A stretch of 64,000 nt of DNA from Sedimentibacter sp. zth1 (GTDB lineage Bacteria; Bacillota; Clostridia; Tissierellales; Sedimentibacteraceae). The stretch's first letter is position 1; every line of letters begins with the position of its first letter. The position numbers and the translations under genes were made by a program. The notes below the pieces were generated by a model. That model was not told the DNA's origin, made no database searches, and worked only from the letters and a program-made list of their open reading frames with translations. Shown piece by piece: positions 1-10,228 of this stretch. The stretch covers positions 124,001-188,000 of the forward strand of contig NZ_CP071445.1 in the NCBI RefSeq assembly GCF_017352195.1, in the 5' to 3' direction.

Positions 1-21
1 AAAGAAACAGTAAAAAGATAG
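1..21 (+). CDS. rplC: 3' end of ribosomal protein L3 gene (partial)
   Basis: The first six codons of the window read KETVKR and end at a TAG stop, 27 bp before rplD. In the S10 operon of nearly all Firmicutes the gene before rplD is rplC, so this is most likely the C-terminus of L3. Only six residues are visible, so the call rests on gene order rather than on sequence. Confidence 0.6.
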   Translation, partial: KETVKR

Positions 22-48
22 TTAGAAAAGTAGAAAGGAGGATTAAAG

Positions 49-672
49 ATGCCAAAAGTAGCTCTTTATGATATAAACGGCAGTCAAGTGGGTGATGTCG
101 AATTATGCGATGCAATATTCGGAATTGAGCCAAATAACCACGTTATGTATGAGGCTGTAAAAAACTATTTAGCTAATCAAAGACAAGGTACACAATCAGC
201 AAAGACTAGAGCAGAAGTAAGAGGTGGCGGAAGAAAACCTTGGAGACAAAAAGGAACAGGACGTGCAAGACAAGGTAGTATCAGAGCACCACAATGGAAA
301 GGCGGCGGAGTTGTATTCGCACCAAAACCAAGAGATTATAGCTATTCAATACCTAAAAAGGTTAAGAGATTAGCACTTAAATCAGCATTAAGCTCAAAGG
401 TTATAGACAAAGAAATAATTGTTCTTGATAGTTTAACTTTAGAACAACCAAAAACTAAAGAAATGGTAAAAGTTTTATCAAATCTTAAAGCAAACAAAAA
501 ATCTTTAATAGTAATACCTGAAAGAGACGCAAATGTTGTTAGATCAGCAAGCAATATTCCAGGTGTTAAAACTGCATATGTTAACACAATTAACGTATAT
601 GATATTTTGAACTGTGATACTTTCATAATAACAAAAGACGCAGTAAACAAAGTGGAGGAGGTGTACGCATAA
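49..672 (+). CDS. rplD: 50S ribosomal protein L4
   Basis: 207 aa, the usual L4 length. It carries the L4 loop signature ([19 protein letters not shown]) around residues 59-77, the extension that reaches into the peptide exit tunnel beside 23S rRNA. An AGGAGG site lies 8 bp upstream of the ATG. L4 is an early assembly protein; in some proteobacteria it also represses the S10 operon, but nothing here shows that. The stop codon overlaps the rplW start by one base (TAATG), implying translational coupling. Confidence 0.97.
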   Translation: MPKVALYDINGSQVGDVELCDAIFGIEPNNHVMYEAVKNYLANQRQGTQSAKTRAEVRGGGRKPWRQKGTGRARQGSIRAPQWKGGGVVFAPKPRDYSYSIPKKVKRLALKSALSSKVIDKEIIVLDSLTLEQPKTKEMVKVLSNLKANKKSLIVIPERDANVVRSASNIPGVKTAYVNTINVYDILNCDTFIITKDAVNKVEEVYA

Positions 673-965
673 TGCGCAGTCCACACGATTTAATAAAAAG
701 ACCAATAATTACAGAAGCAAGTATGGATGCAATGGCTGACAAAAAATACACTTTTGAAGTGGATAAAAAAGCCAACAAAACTGAAATTAAAAACGCAGTT
801 GAGCAAGTTTTCGGAGTAAAAGTTAAGAGCGTAAACACAATGAATATGCTTGGAAAAATGAAAAGACAAGGCGCTCATGCTGGAAGAAGAGCAAGTTGGA
901 AAAAAGCTATCATAGCTTTAACTGAAGACAGCAAAGCAATTGAATTCTTCGAAGGAATGAACTAA
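672..965 (+). CDS. rplW: 50S ribosomal protein L23
   Basis: 97 aa. The start [13 protein letters not shown] and the central [16 protein letters not shown] are typical of L23, which sits at the tunnel exit and docks signal recognition particle and trigger factor. The ATG shares a base with the rplD stop, and the GGAGG that serves it (657-661) lies inside the end of rplD. It is followed by 56 bp before rplB. Ordinary member of the S10 operon. Confidence 0.96.
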   Translation: MRSPHDLIKRPIITEASMDAMADKKYTFEVDKKANKTEIKNAVEQVFGVKVKSVNTMNMLGKMKRQGAHAGRRASWKKAIIALTEDSKAIEFFEGMN

Positions 966-1021
966 GATTTTAATATATTATAAAAATACAATAAACAAAA
1001 TAATCAAAAGGAGGAAATCTC

Positions 1022-1855
1022 ATGGGTATAAAAAAATTTAAACCTACTTCTCCATCTTTAAGACAGATGACTGTTTCGACTTTTGAAGAGATAACAACTA
1101 ACGAACCTGAGAAATCTCTTTTAGCACCTTTAAGTAAAACTGCAGGAAGAAACGTACATGGATGTATTACAGTTCGTCATAAAGGTGGCGGTGAAAAGAG
1201 AAAATACAGAATAATAGATTTCAAAAGAAATAAAGACGGTGTACCAGGTAAAATTGCTACAATTGAGTATGATCCAAACAGAAGTGCTAATATTGCATTA
1301 GTACATTATGTAGACGGAGAAAAAAGATATATAATAGCTCCAAACAAGTTAAAAGTTGGAGATGTTATAGAATCAGGTAGCAAAGCGGATATCAAAATAG
1401 GTAATACATTACAATTGAAAAACATACCTGTTGGTACTACAATTCATAATATTGAATTGAAGGCTGGAAAAGGTGCACAGTTAGTTAGATCTGCTGGTAA
1501 CTCAGCACAGTTAATGGCTAAAGAAGGAAAGTATGCACAAGTTAGACTTCCAAGTGGTGAAGTAAGAATGGTAAGCATGGAGTGTAGAGCTACAATCGGT
1601 CAAGTTGGTAACATAGACCATGAAAATATCAATATCGGTAAAGCCGGTAGAAAGAGACACATGGGTATTAGACCAACAGTAAGAGGTAGTGTAATGAACC
1701 CTAACGATCACCCACACGGTGGTGGTGAAGGTAAAGCTCCAGTAGGAAGACCATCTCCAGTAACACCTTGGGGTAAACCAGCATTAGGCTATAAAACTCG
1801 TAAGAAGAATAAAAAGTCTAATAAAATGATTGTAAGAACAAGAAAATCTAAATAA
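1022..1855 (+). CDS. rplB: 50S ribosomal protein L2
   Basis: 277 aa, full length. L2 supports the peptidyl transferase centre and subunit association. The family motifs are present: [12 protein letters not shown] near residue 54 and the C-terminal [18 protein letters not shown] (about 225-242), which holds the conserved histidine close to the catalytic centre. A strong AGGAGG site precedes the ATG. Lies between rplW and rpsS as in other Firmicutes. Confidence 0.98.
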   Translation: MGIKKFKPTSPSLRQMTVSTFEEITTNEPEKSLLAPLSKTAGRNVHGCITVRHKGGGEKRKYRIIDFKRNKDGVPGKIATIEYDPNRSANIALVHYVDGEKRYIIAPNKLKVGDVIESGSKADIKIGNTLQLKNIPVGTTIHNIELKAGKGAQLVRSAGNSAQLMAKEGKYAQVRLPSGEVRMVSMECRATIGQVGNIDHENINIGKAGRKRHMGIRPTVRGSVMNPNDHPHGGGEGKAPVGRPSPVTPWGKPALGYKTRKKNKKSNKMIVRTRKSK

Positions 1856-1887
1856 ATAACAGGTTTTGTGAAAGGAGGAAATAGTAG

Positions 1888-2169
1888 ATGGGTAGATCGT
1901 TAAAAAAGGGACCTTATTGTGAGCCTAGTCTAATGAAAAAAGTAGTTACTTTAAACGAAGCTAATGACAAAAAAGTTATTAAGACTTGGTCAAGAAGATC
2001 TACAATATTCCCTGAAATGATAGGACACACATTAGCTATACATGATGGACGAAAGCACGTTCCTGTATATATAACTGAAGATATGGTTGGACATAAATTA
2101 GGTGAGTTTGCTCCGACAAGGACTTATAGAGGACATAATAAGACTGAAAAATCTTCAAAAGTTAAATAA
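1888..2169 (+). CDS. rpsS: 30S ribosomal protein S19
   Basis: 93 aa, starting [16 protein letters not shown] and containing the S19 signature ([18 protein letters not shown]). S19 pairs with S13 in the head of the small subunit and contacts A-site tRNA. AAAGGAGG lies upstream of the ATG. Standard S10-operon position between rplB and rplV. Confidence 0.97.
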   Translation: MGRSLKKGPYCEPSLMKKVVTLNEANDKKVIKTWSRRSTIFPEMIGHTLAIHDGRKHVPVYITEDMVGHKLGEFAPTRTYRGHNKTEKSSKVK

Positions 2170-2188
2170 ATGAAGGGAGGTAGCTAAA

Positions 2189-2524
2189 GTGGAAGCTAGA
2201 GCAATCGCTAAGCATGTAAGAGTATCATCTAGAAAGATGAGATTTATATGTGATATGGTAAGAGGAAAAAGTGTTGAAGAAGCACTTACAATATTAAAGT
2301 TTACACCTAATAAAGGTGCTAAAATATTAGAAAAAGTTGTAAAATCAGCTGCTGCTAATGCAGAAAACAATTTTGATATGAATAGAGATCAGTTATTTGT
2401 ATCTGAGGTATATTCAAATCAAGGACCTACTACAAAAAGATTTAGACCAAGATCACAAGGTAGAGCATTTAAAATATTAAAAAGAACTAGCCATATAGGT
2501 GTAGTTGTAAAAGAAAGAGACTAG
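2189..2524 (+). CDS. rplV: 50S ribosomal protein L22 (GTG start)
   Basis: 111 aa from a GTG start preceded by GGGAGG. The N-terminus [17 protein letters not shown] and the C-terminal loop [18 protein letters not shown] are L22 hallmarks; the loop lines the exit tunnel near the macrolide site. A segment carrying the usual hairpin of the family is intact, with no insertion of the kind seen in macrolide-resistant variants. Confidence 0.97.
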   Translation: MEARAIAKHVRVSSRKMRFICDMVRGKSVEEALTILKFTPNKGAKILEKVVKSAAANAENNFDMNRDQLFVSEVYSNQGPTTKRFRPRSQGRAFKILKRTSHIGVVVKERD

Positions 2525-2540
2525 TAAAGGAGGTAAATTA

Positions 2541-3272
2541 ATGGGCCAAAAAGTAAATCCTCATGGACTGAGAGTTGGAGTAATTCAAGATTGGGATTCA
2601 AAATGGTACGCTAGTAAAAAGGACTTCCATATAAATCTTATTGAAGATTACAAAGTTCGTGAATTTATTAAGAAAAACTTATACCAAGCAGGAATTGCTA
2701 AGGTAGAAATAGAGAGATTTGCAAGTAGAATAAAACTTAGTGTTTATACTGCTAAACCTGGTATGATTATAGGAAAAGGCGGATCAGGTGTTGAATCATT
2801 AAAGAAGAATGTTGAAAAAATAACAGGTAAGACTGTCATAATTAATGTAGAGGAAGTAAGAGTTCCTGAGTTAGATGCTCAATTGGTTGCAGAAAGTATT
2901 GCAAGCCAAATAGAAAAAAGGGTATCATTCAGAAGAGCAATGAAACAATCTATTCAAAGAACTATGAGATCAGGTGCTAAAGGTATAAAAACTTCTGTAT
3001 CGGGTAGATTAAACGGTGCTGATATGGCAAGAACTGAAAGATATACTGATGGTACAGTGCCATTGCAAACATTAAGATCTAACATAAGCTACGGTTTTGC
3101 AGAAGCAGATACTACTTATGGTAAAATAGGTGTTAAGGTTTGGATTTGTAAAGGCGAAGTTTTGGGCAAAAAACTTGTTTCTGGTCAAGAAGAAGTTAAA
3201 GGCGCAGTTTCGCACAACAAAGATAAAAGAAAAAGAAGATCAAACAATAACTATAAAAGAGATAAAAAGTAG
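2541..3272 (+). CDS. rpsC: 30S ribosomal protein S3
   Basis: 243 aa. It starts [15 protein letters not shown] and carries a KH type-2 domain with the [12 protein letters not shown] loop at about residues 73-84; the C-terminal domain includes [13 protein letters not shown]. The lysine/arginine-rich tail (residues 220-243) is somewhat longer than in Bacillus. S3 forms part of the mRNA entry helicase. An AAAGGAGG site serves the ATG. Confidence 0.97.
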   Translation: MGQKVNPHGLRVGVIQDWDSKWYASKKDFHINLIEDYKVREFIKKNLYQAGIAKVEIERFASRIKLSVYTAKPGMIIGKGGSGVESLKKNVEKITGKTVIINVEEVRVPELDAQLVAESIASQIEKRVSFRRAMKQSIQRTMRSGAKGIKTSVSGRLNGADMARTERYTDGTVPLQTLRSNISYGFAEADTTYGKIGVKVWICKGEVLGKKLVSGQEEVKGAVSHNKDKRKRRSNNNYKRDKK

Positions 3273-3301
3273 ACAGTACTTAAGGAAGGAGGAAGTTAAT
3301 T

Positions 3302-3748
3302 ATGTTAATGCCTAAAAGAGTTAAACACCGTAAAGTTCAAAGAGGAAGAATGACTGGAGTAGCAACAAGAGGCAATAAGTTAGCATATGGCGAATTTGGA
3401 CTTCAAGCGTTAGAGCCAGCTTGGATCACATCTAACCAAATAGAAGCTGCCAGAAGAGCGATGACAAGATACGTAAAAAGAGGCGGTCAAATTTGGATTA
3501 AAGTATTTCCAGATAAGCCAGTTACAAAAAAACCTGCTGAAACTCGTATGGGTAAAGGTAAAGGATCTCCAGAGTACTGGGTAGCAGTAGTTAAACCAGG
3601 AAGAATTTTATTTGAAATGACAGGAGTTTCTGAGGAAGTAGCTAGAGAGGCTATGAGACTTGCCATGCATAAATTGCCTATAAAATGTAAGTTTGTTATG
3701 AAAGAAGAGCAGGCGATAGAAAAGGATGGTGAAGCAAATGAAAGCTAA
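3302..3748 (+). CDS. rplP: 50S ribosomal protein L16
   Basis: 148 aa. The ATG at 3302 gives the family-typical start [11 protein letters not shown] and sits downstream of AAGGAGG. Signatures [20 protein letters not shown] and [12 protein letters not shown] are intact; L16 contacts A-site tRNA. Its last codons overlap the beginning of rpmC by 11 bp, so the two are probably translationally coupled. Confidence 0.97.
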   Translation: MLMPKRVKHRKVQRGRMTGVATRGNKLAYGEFGLQALEPAWITSNQIEAARRAMTRYVKRGGQIWIKVFPDKPVTKKPAETRMGKGKGSPEYWVAVVKPGRILFEMTGVSEEVAREAMRLAMHKLPIKCKFVMKEEQAIEKDGEANES

Positions 3749-3941
3749 AGAAATAAGAGAAAAAACAGTTAGCGAATTAAACCAATCATTAGTAGAATTA
3801 AAAACAGAACTTTTTAATTTAAGATTTCAACTTGCTACAGGTGAGTTGGAAAATCCTTTAAGAATAAATAAAGTAAAAAAAGACATTGCACGTGTTAAAA
3901 CAATTCTTAGAGAGAGAGAAATTAATGTTAATGTGCAATAG
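3738..3941 (+). CDS. rpmC: 50S ribosomal protein L29
   Basis: The start is placed at the ATG at 3738 ([15 protein letters not shown]), which matches the family N-terminus and lies 9-10 bp after an AAGGATGG site. The in-frame ATG at 3726 falls inside that Shine-Dalgarno region and is less likely. Product 67 aa with the L29 core [13 protein letters not shown]. Overlaps the end of rplP. L29 is at the exit tunnel rim beside L23. Confidence 0.95.
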   Translation: MKAKEIREKTVSELNQSLVELKTELFNLRFQLATGELENPLRINKVKKDIARVKTILREREINVNVQ

Positions 3942-3964
3942 TTTAAGAAAGGAGGACTATTAAT

Positions 3965-4219
3965 TTGGAAAGAGGCAACAGAAAAGTTAGAATTGGTAAA
4001 GTAGTAAGTGATAAAATGGATAAAACAATAGTAGTTGCTACTGAAAAGCTTGTAGCACATCCTCTTTATAAGAAGCAAGTAAAGAAATCAAAGAAATATA
4101 AAGCACATGATGAAGAAAATAAGTGCAAAATTGGTGACATAGTAAAAATAATGGAAACTAGACCATTATCAAAAGACAAAAGATGGAGATTAGTTGAAAT
4201 TGTTGAAGAAGCTAAATAA
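3965..4219 (+). CDS. rpsQ: 30S ribosomal protein S17 (TTG start)
   Basis: 84 aa from a TTG codon 8 bp after AAAGGAGG. Motifs [19 protein letters not shown] and [22 protein letters not shown] are the S17 OB-fold signature. S17 is a primary 16S rRNA binder. No ATG is available near the Shine-Dalgarno site, so TTG is the real start. Confidence 0.97.
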   Translation: MERGNRKVRIGKVVSDKMDKTIVVATEKLVAHPLYKKQVKKSKKYKAHDEENKCKIGDIVKIMETRPLSKDKRWRLVEIVEEAK

Positions 4220-4249
4220 CCCTACAACAATTGAAGGGAGGTTTAATAA

Positions 4250-4618
4250 ATGGTACAAAACGAATCAAGATTAAGAGTTGCAGATAATTCAGGAGCTAAA
4301 GAAATACTTGTTATAAGAGTACTGGGCGGTTCAAGCAGAAGATATGCAAATATTGGTGATATAATCGTTGCTGCTGTTAAAACAGCAACACCTGGAGGAG
4401 TTGTTAAGAAGGGTGAAGTTGTTAAGGCTGTAGTTGTAAGAACAAAAAAAGGTGTTCGTAGAAACGATGGAACTTATATTAAGTTTGACGAAAATGCGGC
4501 TGTAATTATAAAAGAAGATAAAACACCTGTAGGTACTCGTATATTTGGACCTATAACAAGAGAATTAAGAGATGGTAACTTTATGAAAATAATCTCTTTA
4601 GCACCGGAAGTACTTTAA
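4250..4618 (+). CDS. rplN: 50S ribosomal protein L14
   Basis: 122 aa, the exact usual length. Starts [18 protein letters not shown] and contains the L14 signature ([15 protein letters not shown]). L14 forms intersubunit bridges and is the docking site of ribosome silencing factor in many bacteria. GGGAGG lies upstream. First gene of the spc operon in E. coli; here transcription reads through from rpsQ. Confidence 0.97.
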   Translation: MVQNESRLRVADNSGAKEILVIRVLGGSSRRYANIGDIIVAAVKTATPGGVVKKGEVVKAVVVRTKKGVRRNDGTYIKFDENAAVIIKEDKTPVGTRIFGPITRELRDGNFMKIISLAPEVL

Positions 4619-4633
4619 TAGGAGGTGTATAAG

Positions 4634-4945
4634 ATGCACGTTAAAAAAGGCGATAAAGTTGTAGTTATTGCAGGTAAAGATAAGGGTAAAATAGGAACAG
4701 TTTTGACAGGTATTCCAAAAAACAATAGAGTAATAGTTCAAGGTGTCAACATGATAACAAAACACCAAAAAGCAACTAGAGATATGCAACAAGCAGGTAT
4801 AATACACCAAGAAGGCTCTATAAATGTTTCTAACGTTATGCTTTACTGTAGTAAATGTAAACAAGGCGTAAGAGTAGAAAAGAAAGTTTTAGAAAACGGA
4901 AAAAAAGTTAGAGTATGTAAAAAATGTGGAGAAATGTTTGAATAA
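4634..4945 (+). CDS. rplX: 50S ribosomal protein L24, cysteine-containing form
   Basis: The start is set at the ATG at 4634 (MHVKKGDKVVV), 7 bp after AGGAGGT; the longer frame from GTG 4625 would begin inside the Shine-Dalgarno sequence. 103 aa with the KOW motif (KGDKVVVIAGKDKGKIG) at the N-terminus. The C-terminus has two CxxC pairs (YCSKCKQG and VCKKCGE), which suggest a zinc-binding form. L24 initiates 50S assembly. Confidence 0.96.
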   Translation: MHVKKGDKVVVIAGKDKGKIGTVLTGIPKNNRVIVQGVNMITKHQKATRDMQQAGIIHQEGSINVSNVMLYCSKCKQGVRVEKKVLENGKKVRVCKKCGEMFE

Positions 4946-4969
4946 TGCTCGAAGGGAGGTACAAAGCAA

Positions 4970-5512
4970 ATGGCTTCAAGATTGTTTGAGACATATAAAA
5001 ATGACGTAGTGCCAGCATTGGTTGAAAAATTCCAATACAAAAGTGTTATGCAGGCACCAAAGGTAGAGAAAATAGTTATAAACATGGGAGTTGGCGAAGC
5101 AAAAGATAATCAAAAATTCTTAGAAAAAGCTGTAGAAGAAATGACTCTTATTGCTGGTCAAAAACCTGTTACAACAAAAGCAAGAAAATCTGTATCTAAC
5201 TTCAAAATAAGAGAAGGCATGGCAGTTGGTTGCAAAGTTACACTTAGAGGAGAAAGAATGTATGATTTCTTAGATAAGTTTGTAAACATCTCATTGCCAA
5301 GAGTTAGAGACTTCAGAGGAGTATCAAAAACTTCATTTGATGGAAGAGGAAATTATGCATTAGGCATAAAAGAACAATTGATTTTTCCTGAAATCAACTA
5401 TGATAAAATAGATAAAATAAGAGGTATGGACATAATTATAACAACAACTGCTAACACAGATGAGGAAGCAAGAGAACTATTAAAATTAATGGGTATGCCT
5501 TTTAGTAAGTAA
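4970..5512 (+). CDS. rplE: 50S ribosomal protein L5
   Basis: 180 aa. Signatures [11 protein letters not shown] (about residues 34-44) and [11 protein letters not shown] are diagnostic for L5, which binds 5S rRNA and touches P-site tRNA. GGGAGG precedes the ATG. Standard place between rplX and rpsN. Confidence 0.97.
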   Translation: MASRLFETYKNDVVPALVEKFQYKSVMQAPKVEKIVINMGVGEAKDNQKFLEKAVEEMTLIAGQKPVTTKARKSVSNFKIREGMAVGCKVTLRGERMYDFLDKFVNISLPRVRDFRGVSKTSFDGRGNYALGIKEQLIFPEINYDKIDKIRGMDIIITTTANTDEEARELLKLMGMPFSK

Positions 5513-5527
5513 GAGGAGGATTGAAAA

Positions 5528-5713
5528 TTGGCTAAAACATCTTTAAAAATTAAGCAAGTAAGAAAACAAAGATTTAAGACAAGAGAGTATAGCAGATGTA
5601 AAATTTGTGGAAGACCTCATGCTTATTTGAGAAAATACGGAATTTGTCGTATATGCTTTAGAGAACTAGCATACAAAGGACAAATACCTGGCGTTAAAAA
5701 GGCTAGTTGGTAG
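5528..5713 (+). CDS. rpsN: 30S ribosomal protein S14, zinc-binding short type (TTG start)
   Basis: 61 aa, the type-Z (C+) form of S14 with CKIC and CRIC zinc pairs around residues 24-43. It starts from TTG at 5528, after AGAGGAGG. The short zinc form inside the spc operon is the rule in Clostridia; a zinc-free paralogue, if any, would lie elsewhere. Confidence 0.96.
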   Translation: MAKTSLKIKQVRKQRFKTREYSRCKICGRPHAYLRKYGICRICFRELAYKGQIPGVKKASW

Positions 5714-5744
5714 AGAATTATAAGAATGGAAGGAGGTTACTTAC

Positions 5745-6143
5745 ATGGTAATGACAGATCCTATTGCAGATATGTTAACAAGAATCAGAAATAGTAATCA
5801 TGCAAAACACGAATTCGTGGATATTCCTGCTTCTAAAATCAAAAAAGAAATAGTAACGATTTTATTAGAAGAAGGCTATATCAAGGGTTTTGATGTAATA
5901 GATGATGGTAAGCAAGGAATTATTAGAGTTGAATTAAAATATGCTAATAATAAAGAAAGAGTAATAACTGGAATAAAGAGAATTTCTAAACCTGGACTAA
6001 GAGTTTTTGTACAAAAGGATGAAACTCCTAGAGTACTTGGTGGATTAGGGATAGCAATAATCTCTACATCTTCAGGTATTATGACAGATAAGAATGCAAG
6101 AAAACACGGAATAGGCGGAGAAGTAATCTGCTACGTATGGTAA
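5745..6143 (+). CDS. rpsH: 30S ribosomal protein S8
   Basis: 132 aa, starting [16 protein letters not shown] as in Bacillus. The ATG at 5745 is 8 bp from AAGGAGG and is preferred to the internal ATG at 5751. The C-terminus [18 protein letters not shown].. is the S8 signature. S8 binds helix 21 of 16S rRNA. Confidence 0.97.
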   Translation: MVMTDPIADMLTRIRNSNHAKHEFVDIPASKIKKEIVTILLEEGYIKGFDVIDDGKQGIIRVELKYANNKERVITGIKRISKPGLRVFVQKDETPRVLGGLGIAIISTSSGIMTDKNARKHGIGGEVICYVW

Positions 6144-6169
6144 TATAAGAAATAGGAGGTGCTGTACAA

Positions 6170-6709
6170 ATGTCAAGAATAGGATTAAAGCCAATAAACG
6201 TGCCTAGCAATGTTGAAGTGAAGCTTGATGCTAATAACTTTGTAACAGTAAAAGGACCAAAAGGTACTTTAGAACAACAACTACCTAAATTAATGATAAT
6301 TGAATTAAATGAAGGTGTTATAACAGTTGCTAGACCAAATGATGAAAAACAATCTAGATCATTACACGGGTTAACAAGAACTTTAATAAGCAATATGATT
6401 ATTGGTGTAACAGACGGATACGAAAAAGTCCTAGAAATTGTTGGTGTTGGTTATAGAGCACAAAAAAAAGGTAAAAAATTAGTTATGAATTTAGGTTTTT
6501 CCCATCCCGTTGAAATGGAAGATCCTAATGGAATAGAAACTGCAGTTGACGGAACTAACAAGGTTATTGTTAAAGGTATTGATAAACAACAAGTTGGAAA
6601 CTATGCAGCGGTAATTAGAGATTGGAGAAAACCTGAACCATATAAAGGTAAAGGTATTAAATACGCTAACGAAGTAATTAGACGTAAAGCTGGTAAGACT
6701 GGTAAATAA
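6170..6709 (+). CDS. rplF: 50S ribosomal protein L6
   Basis: 179 aa. Two L6 repeats are visible, ending with the signature [20 protein letters not shown]6 lies at the base of the L7/L12 stalk near the sarcin-ricin loop. Preceded by AGGAGGT and followed by rplR after 19 bp. Confidence 0.97.
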   Translation: MSRIGLKPINVPSNVEVKLDANNFVTVKGPKGTLEQQLPKLMIIELNEGVITVARPNDEKQSRSLHGLTRTLISNMIIGVTDGYEKVLEIVGVGYRAQKKGKKLVMNLGFSHPVEMEDPNGIETAVDGTNKVIVKGIDKQQVGNYAAVIRDWRKPEPYKGKGIKYANEVIRRKAGKTGK

Positions 6710-6728
6710 CAGAAAGGAGTGAGTATTA

Positions 6729-7097
6729 GTGCTTAAAAAAGTAAATAGAAATCAAAAAAGAGTTAACAGGCACAACAAAATTAGAAATAAAATTGTAGGA
6801 ACTCCTGAGAGACCAAGACTAAATGTATATAGAAGCTCTAAGAACATATATGCTCAAGTTATTGATGATGTAACAGGTACTACTATTACTTCAGCTTCAA
6901 CAAAAGATAAGGAAATAGTAGCTAAAGTTACTGAATTAAATAAAACTGAAGCAGCTAAGCTTGTGGGTGCTGAAGTTGCTAAGAAAGCAAATGAAAAAGG
7001 TATAAAATCAGTTGTGTTTGATAGAGGCGGATATTTATATCATGGTAGAGTGAAATCACTTGCAGATGCTGCAAGAGAAAATGGACTTGAATTTTAA
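6729..7097 (+). CDS. rplR: 50S ribosomal protein L18 (GTG start)
   Basis: 122 aa starting at GTG after AAAGGAG. The C-terminal segment [24 protein letters not shown] (read as two overlapping family motifs) is characteristic of L18, which binds 5S rRNA together with L5. Normal order rplF-rplR-rpsE. Confidence 0.96.
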   Translation: MLKKVNRNQKRVNRHNKIRNKIVGTPERPRLNVYRSSKNIYAQVIDDVTGTTITSASTKDKEIVAKVTELNKTEAAKLVGAEVAKKANEKGIKSVVFDRGGYLYHGRVKSLADAARENGLEF

Positions 7098-7112
7098 GAA
7101 GGAGGTAAGGCA

Positions 7113-7622
7113 ATGGAACGTGGACGTATGGAAGCAAACCAAACAGATGAGTTTAAAGATAAACTTATAACTATCAACCGTGTAACAAAAGTTGTTAAAG
7201 GTGGTAGAAACTTCAGATTTTCTGCATTAGTGGTTGTAGGTAATGAAAACGGCCAAGTTGGTGTTGGTATGGCAAAAGCTATAGAAATACCAGATGCTAT
7301 TAGAAAAGCTAAACAAGATGCTATGAAAAGAATGATTGAAGTGCCAATACAAAACACAACCGTACCTCATGAGATGGTTGGAGTGTTTGGCGCTGGTAGA
7401 GTTCTTATTAAACCTGCAAAAGAAGGTACTGGAATTATAGCTGGTGGCCCTGTTCGTGCGGTTTTAGAACTTGCAGGAATTAAAGATATAAGAACTAAGT
7501 CTCTAGGATCAAATAATCCTAAGAACATGGTGAGTGCAACAATAGAAGCCTTAAAATCCCTAAAGAAACCTGAAGATGTAGCAAAAATTAGAGGGAAATC
7601 AGTAGAAGAGATTTTAGGTTAA
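7113..7622 (+). CDS. rpsE: 30S ribosomal protein S5
   Basis: 169 aa. N-terminal double-stranded RNA-binding-like domain with [20 protein letters not shown], followed by the S5 C-terminal domain ([19 protein letters not shown]). S5 acts in mRNA unwinding and decoding accuracy. The AAGGAGGT site lies at the end of rplR. No sequence change in the loop linked to spectinomycin resistance can be judged by eye. Confidence 0.97.
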   Translation: MERGRMEANQTDEFKDKLITINRVTKVVKGGRNFRFSALVVVGNENGQVGVGMAKAIEIPDAIRKAKQDAMKRMIEVPIQNTTVPHEMVGVFGAGRVLIKPAKEGTGIIAGGPVRAVLELAGIKDIRTKSLGSNNPKNMVSATIEALKSLKKPEDVAKIRGKSVEEILG

Positions 7623-7635
7623 GAGGTGAACATTA

Positions 7636-7812
7636 ATGGCAACAATTAAAATAAAACTAAAGAAAAGCTTAATTGGCAGAACACCTGCACAAAGAAAAAC
7701 AATTCAAGCTTTAGGATTAAGAAAAATTAGTCATGTTGTAGAACACGAAGATAATGCTGCAATAAGAGGTATGATCGCAAAAGTTCAACACATGGTAGAG
7801 GTTGTAGAATAA
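7636..7812 (+). CDS. rpmD: 50S ribosomal protein L30
   Basis: A 58-aa reading frame, ATG at 7636 and TAA at 7810-7812, after an AAGAGGTGAA site. The product begins [20 protein letters not shown] and includes [19 protein letters not shown], the L30 signature. Its length and its place between rpsE and rplO are exactly those of rpmD. Confidence 0.95.
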   Translation: MATIKIKLKKSLIGRTPAQRKTIQALGLRKISHVVEHEDNAAIRGMIAKVQHMVEVVE

Positions 7813-7832
7813 AACTATAAGGAGGTGTACAG

Positions 7833-8273
7833 ATGAAACTTCATGAATTAAAACCTAATCCTGGTAGTAACAAAAACAGAAAAAGATTAGGAAGAGGTAC
7901 TGCTTCAGGACAAGGTAAAACTGCTGGTAGAGGACAAGATGGTCAAAATTCTCGTTCAGGTGGTGGTGTTAGACCTGGTTTTGAAGGTGGACAGATGCCT
8001 CTTTACAGAAGACTTCCAAAAAGAGGATTCACAAATATTTTTGCTACTAGATATGCAGAGATAAATGTTGAAGTATTAAATAGATTTGAAGATGGAGCAG
8101 AAATCACTCCAGAACTTTTAAAAGAAACAGGTATACTAAAGAAACAGCTGGATGGAGTAAAAGTTTTAGGAAATGGTGAAATCATAAAAAAACTAACAGT
8201 AAAAGCGAATAAATTTAGTAAATCTGCAGTTGAAAAGATTGAGGCTGCTGGTGGAAAAGTAGAGGTGATCTAA
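7833..8273 (+). CDS. rplO: 50S ribosomal protein L15
   Basis: 146 aa. The glycine/arginine-rich N-terminus ([20 protein letters not shown]) and the [20 protein letters not shown] segment are typical of L15, which threads into 23S rRNA. AAGGAGGTG precedes the ATG. Stops one base before the secY start, so secY is translationally coupled. Confidence 0.97.
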   Translation: MKLHELKPNPGSNKNRKRLGRGTASGQGKTAGRGQDGQNSRSGGGVRPGFEGGQMPLYRRLPKRGFTNIFATRYAEINVEVLNRFEDGAEITPELLKETGILKKQLDGVKVLGNGEIIKKLTVKANKFSKSAVEKIEAAGGKVEVI

Positions 8274-8274
8274 G

Positions 8275-9549
8275 TTGTTTGAAACAATGAAGAATGCATG
8301 GAAAATACCTGATTTACGAAAAAGAATACTTTTTACGTTAATGATGATAGTCATTTACAGGTTTGGTGCGGTAATACCAGTACCATTTATCGATCGTAGT
8401 GTTGTAGCACAAATGTTTACAAACTCAGGCGGGGGCGGAGGAATTTTGGATTTCTTTGACCTAATGGCTGGTGGAGCATTTAAAGATTTTACAATATTTG
8501 CGTTAAATATTTACCCTTACATTACATCATCAATAATTCTTCAGTTGCTAACTATAGTAATACCAAAGCTTGAAGAAGTATTCAAAGCTGAAGATGGAAA
8601 GAAAAAAATGGGTCAATATACAAGATATTTGACAGTAATTTTAGCTTTGATTCAAGCTGTTGCTTATAGCGTAGGTTTTTTCAATAGAGCAATTATTGAT
8701 AAGAGCTTTTTCTCAATAACAGTTGTTGTAATAGTGTTAACAGCAGGTACAGCATTTTTAATGTGGCTTGGTGAACAAATTACAGATAAGGGTATTGGAA
8801 ATGGTATATCAATTATTATATTTGCTGGTATTATTTCGAGAATACCAATAGATATAGGCAATGTTGTTTATTCATTCCAAGTAGGAACTGCAAGAATTCA
8901 CGAATTAATCATATTCTTAATATTTGCAGTAGCAATAGTAATTGGTGTAATTGCTGTTCAACAGGGTGAAAGAAGAATACCTGTTCAATATGCAAAAAGA
9001 GTTGTAGGTAGAAAAATGTATGGTGGTCAAAACACACATATTCCAATGAAAGTTCTTATGGCAGGAGTAATGCCTGTAATATTTGCTTCAACAATATTGG
9101 CTTTACCACAAACATTAGCATTTTTCGTTCCAAGTTGGACAGATGGTTTAACTAAGTGGTTTTCAACAACTGGTAATCCAGGTAAGTGGATATATTCGTT
9201 GGTAAATATACTATTTGTTATATTCTTCACATATTTCTATACAGCAATACAATTTAATCCATTTGAGTATGCAAATAACTTGAAAGAAAATGGTGGTTTC
9301 ATTCCTGGTATTAGACCTGGAAGACCAACAACAGAATTTTTAACAAAGGTATTGAATAGAGTTACAATCGTAGGAGCAGTTTCTCTTGCAATTATAGCTA
9401 CAATACCAACATTAGTACTTTCATTCACTCACCTTAAAATTTATTTTGGTGGAACTGCGCTTTTAATCGTAACAGGTGTTGCTTTGGAAACAATGAAACA
9501 ATTAGAAGCTCATATGTTGATGAGACACTATAAAGGATTTTTAAAATAA
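8275..9549 (+). CDS. secY: Protein translocase subunit SecY (TTG start)
   Basis: 424 aa with about ten hydrophobic membrane segments; it forms the SecYEG channel for secretion and membrane insertion. Motifs include YRFGAVIPVPFID near the N-terminus, the GNGISIIIFAGI stretch and the conserved cytosolic loop GERRIPVQYAKR, which contacts SecA and ribosomes. The TTG start follows an AGAGGTGATC site inside the end of rplO. Translation coupling to L15 is the usual arrangement. Confidence 0.97.
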   Translation: MFETMKNAWKIPDLRKRILFTLMMIVIYRFGAVIPVPFIDRSVVAQMFTNSGGGGGILDFFDLMAGGAFKDFTIFALNIYPYITSSIILQLLTIVIPKLEEVFKAEDGKKKMGQYTRYLTVILALIQAVAYSVGFFNRAIIDKSFFSITVVVIVLTAGTAFLMWLGEQITDKGIGNGISIIIFAGIISRIPIDIGNVVYSFQVGTARIHELIIFLIFAVAIVIGVIAVQQGERRIPVQYAKRVVGRKMYGGQNTHIPMKVLMAGVMPVIFASTILALPQTLAFFVPSWTDGLTKWFSTTGNPGKWIYSLVNILFVIFFTYFYTAIQFNPFEYANNLKENGGFIPGIRPGRPTTEFLTKVLNRVTIVGAVSLAIIATIPTLVLSFTHLKIYFGGTALLIVTGVALETMKQLEAHMLMRHYKGFLK

Positions 9550-9579
9550 TAATTAAAAATCAAATCGAGGAAATAAAAA

Positions 9580-10227
9580 ATGAGAGCTATATTATTAGGA
9601 CCTCCTGGTGCTGGTAAAGGCACACAGGCAGAAACTATAGTAAATGAATTTAAAATTCCACATGTTTCAACTGGAGACATGTTTAGAAAAAACATAAAAG
9701 AACAGACACAACTTGGTAAAAAGGTAAAAAGTTATCTTGATAAAGGTGCTTTAGTACCTGATGAGTTAACTGTTGAAATTGTGAAAGATAGAATTTCACA
9801 AGTTGATTGTAAAAATGGATTTCTACTTGATGGTTTTCCAAGAACACTTGAACAAGCGAATGCTTTAGACAATGTTCTTTCAGAATTAGGTCAAAAATTA
9901 GACTATGTAATAAACATTGAAGTAGATTCAAAATTATTGATAGACAGAGCAGTTGGTAGAAGAATATGTAAAGATTGTGGTCAGACATATCATTTATTAT
10001 TCAACAAACCTACTAAAGAAGGTGTTTGTGACAAATGCGGTGGAGAACTATATCAACGTAAAGATGATACAGAAGAAACTGTAGCAAACAGAATCAATGT
10101 TTATCAAAATCAAACTCAACCATTAATTGAATATTATACAAACAAAGGTTGTATAATAAACATTAATGGCGAACAATCAATAGATAAAGTTAGCAGGGAT
10201 ATAATTTCAAATTTAAGAGGCGAGTAA
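9580..10227 (+). CDS. adk: Adenylate kinase, zinc-LID type
   Basis: 215 aa cytosolic enzyme interconverting ATP + AMP with 2 ADP. P-loop [10 protein letters not shown] lies at residues 7-16. The LID domain has four cysteines at 130, 133, 150 and 153, the zinc site found in Gram-positive adenylate kinases. The AMP-binding segment [10 protein letters not shown] is intact. A weaker CGAGGAAA site precedes the ATG. secY-adk-map is a conserved Firmicute order. Confidence 0.97.
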   Translation: MRAILLGPPGAGKGTQAETIVNEFKIPHVSTGDMFRKNIKEQTQLGKKVKSYLDKGALVPDELTVEIVKDRISQVDCKNGFLLDGFPRTLEQANALDNVLSELGQKLDYVINIEVDSKLLIDRAVGRRICKDCGQTYHLLFNKPTKEGVCDKCGGELYQRKDDTEETVANRINVYQNQTQPLIEYYTNKGCIININGEQSIDKVSRDIISNLRGE

Positions 10228-10228
10228 T

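Noticed and set aside
342-686. 114-codon open frame on the minus strand of rplD
   Set aside because: Lies wholly over a conserved ribosomal gene, has no ribosome-binding site and codes for an unlikely hydrophobic mix; it is a shadow of rplD. The same holds for other antisense frames over ribosomal, ecf, flg and ora genes.
9683-9988. 101-codon antisense frame within adk
   Set aside because: Complementary to the well-conserved adk coding sequence and without its own start signals.
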